Assembly (NCBI GenBank): GCA_014376885.1
Contig: JACMQR010000074.1
Coordinates: 1 to 10,273, forward strand
Source: Polaromonas sp.
Lineage (GTDB): Bacteria > Pseudomonadota > Gammaproteobacteria > Burkholderiales > Burkholderiaceae_C
DNA: 10,273 nt
Direction of reading: 5' to 3'
Below the pieces are notes generated by a model that saw only the letters and a program-made list of their open reading frames with translations, had not been told where the DNA came from and searched no databases. Both the position numbers and the translations under genes were made by a program. Of this stretch, positions 6,599 to 10,273 are shown piece by piece. How positions within the stretch are numbered: the first letter of the stretch is position 1; every line of letters begins with the position of its first letter.

Positions 6599-7243
6599 AT
6601 GAACTCTGCGCGCATTTCCTTTCCCGCACCACCCCCCCACCAAGACCGGCCCCTGATACTCGGCTCGACCTCGCGCTACCGGCGTGAACTGCTGCAGCGC
6701 CTGCAAATCCCGTTCGAGGTCGTCGCTCCCGAGGTCGATGAAACACCGCATGCCAATGAAGCCCCGTATCGGCTGGCAGCACGCCTGGCGCTTGCCAAGG
6801 CCCGTGCGGTGGCCGGCCTGTTTCCCGGCGCCGTGGTGATTGGCGCGGACCAGGTGGCCGACCTGAACGGGCTGGCCCTGGGCAAGCCGGGCAACCACGA
6901 GCGAGCCGTCTGGCAGCTGCGCCAGATGCGCGGCCAGACCGTGGTGTTTCAAACCGCGGTCGCCGTGGTGTGCCTGCAAAGCGGGTACGAGCAAAGCAGC
7001 TTGGCGGCGGTCCGGGTGAAATTTCGCGACCTGGGTGACGATGAGATCGAAAACTACCTGCTCGCCGAGCAGCCCTACGACTGCGCCGGCAGCGCCAAAA
7101 GCGAAGGCCTGGGCATCGCGCTGCTCGCCTCCATTGACAGCGATGACCCGACCGCGCTGGTCGGCCTGCCCCTGATCCGCACCTGCAACCTGATCCAGGC
7201 CGCAGGTGTGAAGCTGCTCGGGCAGCGCAGGGCCACCCAATGA
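6599..7243 (+). CDS. yceF: Maf-family nucleotide pyrophosphatase, YceF type (probable 7-methyl-GTP pyrophosphatase)
   Basis: Hydrolyses non-canonical nucleotides; the YceF subfamily prefers 7-methyl-GTP, giving the monophosphate and pyrophosphate, as a house-cleaning activity. The 214-residue product shows STSRYRRELL (23-32), PEVDETP (44-50), IGADQV with the catalytic Asp84, KSEG (167-170) and GLPLI (189-193). The YRR variant of the first motif and CAGSAKSEG match YceF better than the other Maf subfamily. An N-terminal extension of about 18 residues precedes the first strand; no internal start is available before the motif. It is divergent from yceD, as in E. coli, and its stop overlaps the next gene by ATGA. 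Confidence 0.94.
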   Translation: MNSARISFPAPPPHQDRPLILGSTSRYRRELLQRLQIPFEVVAPEVDETPHANEAPYRLAARLALAKARAVAGLFPGAVVIGADQVADLNGLALGKPGNHERAVWQLRQMRGQTVVFQTAVAVVCLQSGYEQSSLAAVRVKFRDLGDDEIENYLLAEQPYDCAGSAKSEGLGIALLASIDSDDPTALVGLPLIRTCNLIQAAGVKLLGQRRATQ

Positions 7244-8004
7244 GCAACCACCCGGGCAAGCTTTACCTGGTGCCGGCCCCGCTGGATTTCGGCTGCGAGC
7301 AGCAAGCCCCGCTGCAGGAGGTCATGCCCCTGGGCACGCTGCAGGTTGCCGCCCGGCTGGGCTGCTGGATTTGCGAAAACGCCAAAAGCACGCGCGCCTA
7401 TCTCAAGCGCATCAACGAGCTGACGCCTTTGGCCACGCCGGTGCAGATGCAGCAAATTGCCGAGCTGCCGCGCGAAATTCACAAAAAAGGCGACCACGCC
7501 GGGCCTTTCGACGCACGGCCGCTGCTGGCTGCCGCCATGGCCGGCCAGGACATCGGCCTGGTCAGCGAAGCCGGCATGCCGGCCATTGCCGATCCGGGCT
7601 CGTCGGTGGTGCGCGCTGCGCATGACCTGGGTTTGCGGGTGGTGCCGCTGACCGGACCGATGTCGCTGATGCTGGCGCTGGCGTCCAGCGGCCTGAATGG
7701 CCAGAACTTTGCATTTGTCGGCTATTTGCCGCAAGACCCGGCCGGCCGCATTCAGCGCATCCGCGAGCTGGAATCGCTGGCCCTGAAAACCGGCCAAACG
7801 CAAATATTTATCGAAACGCCCTATCGCAACATCGCCCTGATGCAGGCCTTGCTGCAAACCCTGCAGGGCAACACCCGGCTGGCGCTCGGTTGCGGCCTGA
7901 CGCTGGGCGCGGGCGTGACGCGCAGCGCGCTGGCCAGCCAGTGGAAGCGCGACAAGCCGGTCTTGCCGATGGAGCTGCCCACGGTGTTTTGCCTAGGCCG
8001 CTGA
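7240..8004 (+). CDS. RsmI-like SAM-dependent methyltransferase (tetrapyrrole methylase fold)
   Basis: A COG0313-type protein related to RsmI, the 16S rRNA C1402 ribose methyltransferase. Family signs in its 254 residues: LYLVPAPLDFG at the first strand (8-18), a WICENAKSTRAYLK segment (43-56) replacing the usual CEDTR region, VSEAGMPAIADPGS (108-121) matching the RsmI VSDAGTPLISDPG motif, and VVPLTGP (134-140). It lacks the C-terminal helical domain of typical 280-300-residue RsmI proteins, and its motif changes suggest a paralogue with its own, unassigned substrate. Its start overlaps the yceF stop (ATGA), so it is coupled to the pyrophosphatase. A candidate terminator repeat follows in the gap to the convergent peptidase gene. 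Confidence 0.88.
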   Translation: MSNHPGKLYLVPAPLDFGCEQQAPLQEVMPLGTLQVAARLGCWICENAKSTRAYLKRINELTPLATPVQMQQIAELPREIHKKGDHAGPFDARPLLAAAMAGQDIGLVSEAGMPAIADPGSSVVRAAHDLGLRVVPLTGPMSLMLALASSGLNGQNFAFVGYLPQDPAGRIQRIRELESLALKTGQTQIFIETPYRNIALMQALLQTLQGNTRLALGCGLTLGAGVTRSALASQWKRDKPVLPMELPTVFCLGR

Positions 8005-8017
8005 CCCGCAAGCCGCC

Positions 8018-8070
8018 GCCGGCCTTGAAAAATTCCGCCCTTGCCGGCTACTTGAAATTTTTTGGCCGGC
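8018..8070. terminator. Candidate bidirectional terminator with repeated GCCGGC
   Basis: The 66-base gap between two convergent genes holds an inverted repeat: GCCGGCC-TTG-AAAAATT (8018-8034) pairs with AATTTTT-T-GGCCGGC (8056-8070), 14 bp with a small bulge. A third GCCGGC lies between them (8043-8048). A T6 run (8058-8063) on the plus strand and A-rich arms on the minus strand would suit termination in either direction, though the T-tract is inside or 9 bases away from the alternative stems, so the geometry is not canonical. Confidence 0.45.
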
Positions 8071-9126
8071 CTAGCGCAGGGCCGGGATGGACTGGATGGT
8101 CTTCATCGCGCCCTCGCCCAGCGCGGCTCCAAACTTTTTGGCCAGCCGCTCGGCCACGTTGTCGCGCCGGGTGTAGTCGATGATTTCTTCGACCTTGACC
8201 ACCTCCCGGGCCACATAGTCGAGGTTGCCCAGGTGATCGGCCAGGCCAAGCTCCACCGCCTGCTGGCCGTTCCAGAACAGGCCGCTGAACATCTCCGGCG
8301 TTTCCTTCAGCCGCTTGCCGCGTCCGGCCTTGACGACGCTGATGAACTGCTGGTGGATCTGGTCCAGCATGCCTTGGGCGAAGGCCCGCTGCTTGTCGCT
8401 TTGCGCGCTGAAGGGATCAAGAAAGCCCTTGTTTTCCCCGGCAGTCAACAGTCGGCGCTCGACGCCGAGCTTGTCCATCAGGCCGGTAAAGCCAAAGCTG
8501 TCCATCAGCACACCGATGCTGCCGACAATGCTCGCCTTGTCGACATAAATCTGGTCGGCAGACACGGCAATGTAGTAGGCGGCCGACGCGCAGCTTTCCT
8601 CGACCACGGCATACACCGGCTTTTTGTACTTGGCTTTGAGGCGCAAGATTTCATCATTCATCATCCCGGCCTGCACCGGGCTGCCACCGGGTGAATTGAT
8701 GAGCAGCACGATGGCTTTGGAGCCTTCGTCTTCAAACGCTGACCGCAGGGCGGCGTTCACAAACTCCGCGCTGGCGTCGGCGCCAGCGGCAATCTCGCCC
8801 TTGATTTCAACCACAGCGGTATGCGGAACGCTGGCATCGGTGGCCGGTGCGCCGCGGTGCAAGCCGATCCACAGCAAGACCGCAAAAAAGGCCAGCCAGG
8901 ACAGGCGGGTGAAGGTTTTCCAGCGGCGCGAAGCGGTTTGCTCGGCCAGGGTGGCAAAAACCAGCTTTTCCAGGGTCGCGCGCTCCCAGCCAGATTCCCT
9001 GGCCGGGCCTGCCGCCGCCGCCCGGTTGCCCGGGGAAACGACATCGGGCTGAGCGGACTGAATATCGGGCATCCCGGTCGGTTCGGTGGCAGGCGTGTCG
9101 TTGTCGGGTCTTTTGAAATCGGTCAT
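8071..9126 (-). CDS. Membrane-anchored S49 family serine peptidase (SppA-type)
   Basis: A signal-peptide-peptidase-like enzyme thought to degrade leftover signal peptides and membrane fragments. The 351-residue product has a hydrophilic N-terminus (1-70), one membrane helix at about 74-90, and a single S49 domain outside it. INSPGGSP (143-150) forms the oxyanion strand region, CASAAYY (179-185) carries the likely nucleophile Ser181, VGSIGVL (201-207) is the conserved core, and ENKGFLDPF holds Lys233, which is 52 residues after Ser181, matching the Ser-Lys dyad spacing of the Bacillus enzyme. The usual ASGGYY appears here as ASAAYY. Its length corresponds to the short SppA form, not the double-domain E. 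coli form. It lies 21 bases after the Rieske gene in a common operon. Confidence 0.93.
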   Translation of the reverse strand: MTDFKRPDNDTPATEPTGMPDIQSAQPDVVSPGNRAAAAGPARESGWERATLEKLVFATLAEQTASRRWKTFTRLSWLAFFAVLLWIGLHRGAPATDASVPHTAVVEIKGEIAAGADASAEFVNAALRSAFEDEGSKAIVLLINSPGGSPVQAGMMNDEILRLKAKYKKPVYAVVEESCASAAYYIAVSADQIYVDKASIVGSIGVLMDSFGFTGLMDKLGVERRLLTAGENKGFLDPFSAQSDKQRAFAQGMLDQIHQQFISVVKAGRGKRLKETPEMFSGLFWNGQQAVELGLADHLGNLDYVAREVVKVEEIIDYTRRDNVAERLAKKFGAALGEGAMKTIQSIPALR

Positions 9127-9147
9127 GAGGCGAGTTTAGAGAAGTAT

Positions 9148-9513
9148 TTAAAACAACAAAGGCTTGAGGTTGTAGGCGGCATGCCAATACACCAGGCCGT
9201 CCCGTTCGCACAGGCTGACCTTGACCAGGCCGCCCCGGCACGGACCGCTGACGCACTGCCCGGTGTCGGGCCGGTAGGCCGCGCCGTGGCTGGCGCACAG
9301 CAGCCACTGGCCGCTGTCGTCGAATATCCGGTTGGGTTGCCAGTCAAGCTCCATGGCCACATGGGTGCACCGGTTCAGGTAGGCCTGCGGCTGTCCGCTG
9401 AAACGAATTGCAAAGGCGCGGCATGTCTGGCCGGCATACACCACATCAAACGGCACGGCCAGCCCGCCGTCGACCAGCTCGCGACTGCTGCACAGGGGCT
9501 GCAATTCGTCCAT
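9148..9513 (-). CDS. Small Rieske [2Fe-2S] domain protein
   Basis: A stand-alone Rieske protein, probably a soluble electron carrier or redox sensor; its partner is unknown. The 121-residue product carries both cluster loops: CTH at about residues 49-51 and CASH at about 73-76, giving the two Cys and two His ligands. The second loop continues AAYRPDTGQC and GPC, with two further cysteines about 14 and 19 residues after the second-loop Cys. No signal peptide or membrane segment is visible. ATG at 9513 is preferred because AAGG lies 5 bases upstream; a GTG directly before it (9516) is possible. It is 15 bases after the HAD gene and 21 bases before the peptidase, so all three are probably one transcript. 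Confidence 0.93.
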   Translation of the reverse strand: MDELQPLCSSRELVDGGLAVPFDVVYAGQTCRAFAIRFSGQPQAYLNRCTHVAMELDWQPNRIFDDSGQWLLCASHGAAYRPDTGQCVSGPCRGGLVKVSLCERDGLVYWHAAYNLKPLLF

Positions 9514-9528
9514 CACAGCCTTGGTGCG

Positions 9529-10188
9529 TCACGCATTGGCTTGCAGCCAGGCTTGCAGGCCCGGCACCGAGTGAGCCACGTGCAGGGGATTGAGCACGTC
9601 GAACGATGCCGGCTCATGCGCGCCGTAGCTCACGCCGACGCTGGCGCAGCCCGCATTGAGCGCCATCTGCAGGTCGTGGGTGGTGTCGCCAACCATCAAC
9701 ACCCTGCTGGCCGGAAGGTCGAACTGGGCCATGAGTTCATGCAGCATCAAGGGATCGGGCTTGCCGGCGGTCTCATCGGCGGTGCGGGAGCCGTCAAACA
9801 CGCCTTTGAGCTCGGCGCTCCTGAGCGTGTCGTCGAGTCCACGGCGCGACTTTCCGGTGGCCACCGCCAGCAGGTGGCCGCGCGCCTTGAGCCCGGCGAG
9901 CAATGGCAGCACCCCCGCGAACAGGCTCAGGTCGTTGGCGTGCCGGGCGTAGTGGTGCCGGTAGCGCAGGCCCAGTTCCGGGTATTTTTCAGACGGCACA
10001 TCGGGCGCCGCATGGGCCAGCGCCTGCGCCAGGCCCAGCCCGATGACATAGGCGGCGGCCGCGTCGGTCGGTTTTTTTCCGCCAACATCGCACACCGCGG
10101 CCTGGATGCAGCGCACGATGACCTGGGTGGAATCGAACAGCGTGCCGTCCCAGTCAAAGGCGATCAGGTCGAAGTTTCTGGTTTGCAT
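9529..10188 (-). CDS. HAD-superfamily hydrolase, subfamily IA (phosphoglycolate phosphatase-like)
   Basis: A cytoplasmic phosphatase of the haloacid dehalogenase superfamily. From the ATG, motif I is FDWDGTLFDS with the nucleophile Asp12 and general acid Asp14; motif II is ATGKSRRG with Thr111; the lysine of motif III is in AGKPDP (Lys143); motif IV is VGDTTHD with Asp168 and Asp172. A helical cap lies between motifs I and II (about 17-85), as in subfamily IA. The pattern is Gph-like, but the substrate cannot be fixed by sequence alone. A GTG at 10203, overlapping the upstream stop as GTGA, is an alternative start adding five residues; neither start has a clear Shine-Dalgarno. It heads the phosphatase–Rieske–peptidase operon. 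Confidence 0.92.
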   Translation of the reverse strand: MQTRNFDLIAFDWDGTLFDSTQVIVRCIQAAVCDVGGKKPTDAAAAYVIGLGLAQALAHAAPDVPSEKYPELGLRYRHHYARHANDLSLFAGVLPLLAGLKARGHLLAVATGKSRRGLDDTLRSAELKGVFDGSRTADETAGKPDPLMLHELMAQFDLPASRVLMVGDTTHDLQMALNAGCASVGVSYGAHEPASFDVLNPLHVAHSVPGLQAWLQANA

Positions 10189-10199
10189 GGGCCGAATTG

Positions 10200-10273
10200 T
10201 CACCGCGAGAAATGACCGGACACCACCAGCTTGGAAAATTGCTCAGGAATTTTCAGGAATTGTCGGTTTCTTC
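10200..10273 (-). CDS. C-terminal end of upstream gene, probably RluC pseudouridine synthase (partial)
   Basis: One minus-strand frame is open from the window edge to a TGA at 10202-10200 that overlaps the GTG alternative start of the HAD gene as GTGA. It ends KIPEQFSKLV followed by a short basic tail. The other two minus frames stop within a few codons. The tail is too short to identify. RluC (23S rRNA pseudouridine synthase) is proposed only because rluC commonly precedes this HAD/yceF/yceD/rpmF neighbourhood. Confidence 0.4.
   Translation of the reverse strand, partial: RNRQFLKIPEQFSKLVVSGHFSR

Noticed and set aside
6521..7240. Minus-strand open frame of 239 codons over yceF
   Set aside because: Shadow of the yceF coding sequence, overlapping the yceD start; no family features.
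7075..7857. Minus-strand open frame of 260 codons opposite yceF and the methyltransferase
   Set aside because: Antisense to two well-supported genes, rich in Gln/Arg/His as expected for a shadow frame, and has no recognisable motif.
8821..10215. Plus-strand open frame of 464 codons opposite the peptidase, Rieske and HAD genes
   Set aside because: It runs antisense across three genes with intact catalytic motifs; its translation shows no domain and reflects the high GC content that removes stops in the opposite strand.

Overview
The window is a chromosomal segment of a betaproteobacterium, most likely in the Burkholderiales and probably Comamonadaceae (Polaromonas/Rhodoferax-like). This assignment is inferred from the high GC content, the protein sequences and the gene order. 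The backbone is the conserved cluster rluC – yceF (maf) / yceD – rpmF – plsX – fabH – fabD – fabG. It links fatty-acid initiation, phosphatidate synthesis, ribosomal protein L32 and a nucleotide pyrophosphatase. I see no tRNA, rRNA, CRISPR array, insertion sequence or phage gene, and no gene-free stretch longer than about 180 bases.

Layout from left to right: fabG (N-terminal half only, cut by the window edge) and fabD are on the minus strand. A two-gene insert follows, on the same strand: a polytopic membrane protein of unknown function and a membrane-anchored sialidase-like (BNR/Asp-box) propeller protein. Then come fabH, plsX, rpmF and yceD, all minus strand. Only 25 bases separate yceD from the divergent pair yceF (Maf-family m7GTP pyrophosphatase) and an RsmI-like tetrapyrrole-methylase-fold methyltransferase, which overlap by ATGA. 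Convergent to these is a minus-strand operon reading HAD phosphatase – small Rieske protein – membrane-bound S49 (SppA-type) peptidase. The tail of an upstream gene, probably rluC, sits at the right edge.

How the genes work together: PlsX makes acyl-phosphate from acyl-ACP for phospholipid synthesis. FabD loads malonate onto ACP, FabH makes the first condensation, and FabG reduces the beta-keto product. YceD and L32 belong to the ribosome side of the same cluster.

The most interesting part is the insert between fabH and fabD. fabH and fabD are usually adjacent, yet here a sialidase-like protein and a membrane protein lie between them. The insert has its own promoter-like element, a perfect TTGACA that overlaps the fabH stop codon. 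It also has a strong AGGAGG, a 23-base gene overlap, and a promoter-like TACAAT just before fabD. A second regulatory point is rpmF: it has a consensus TATAAT upstream and an intrinsic terminator downstream, so it can form its own short transcript inside the operon. Promoter and terminator calls were made by eye and are untested.
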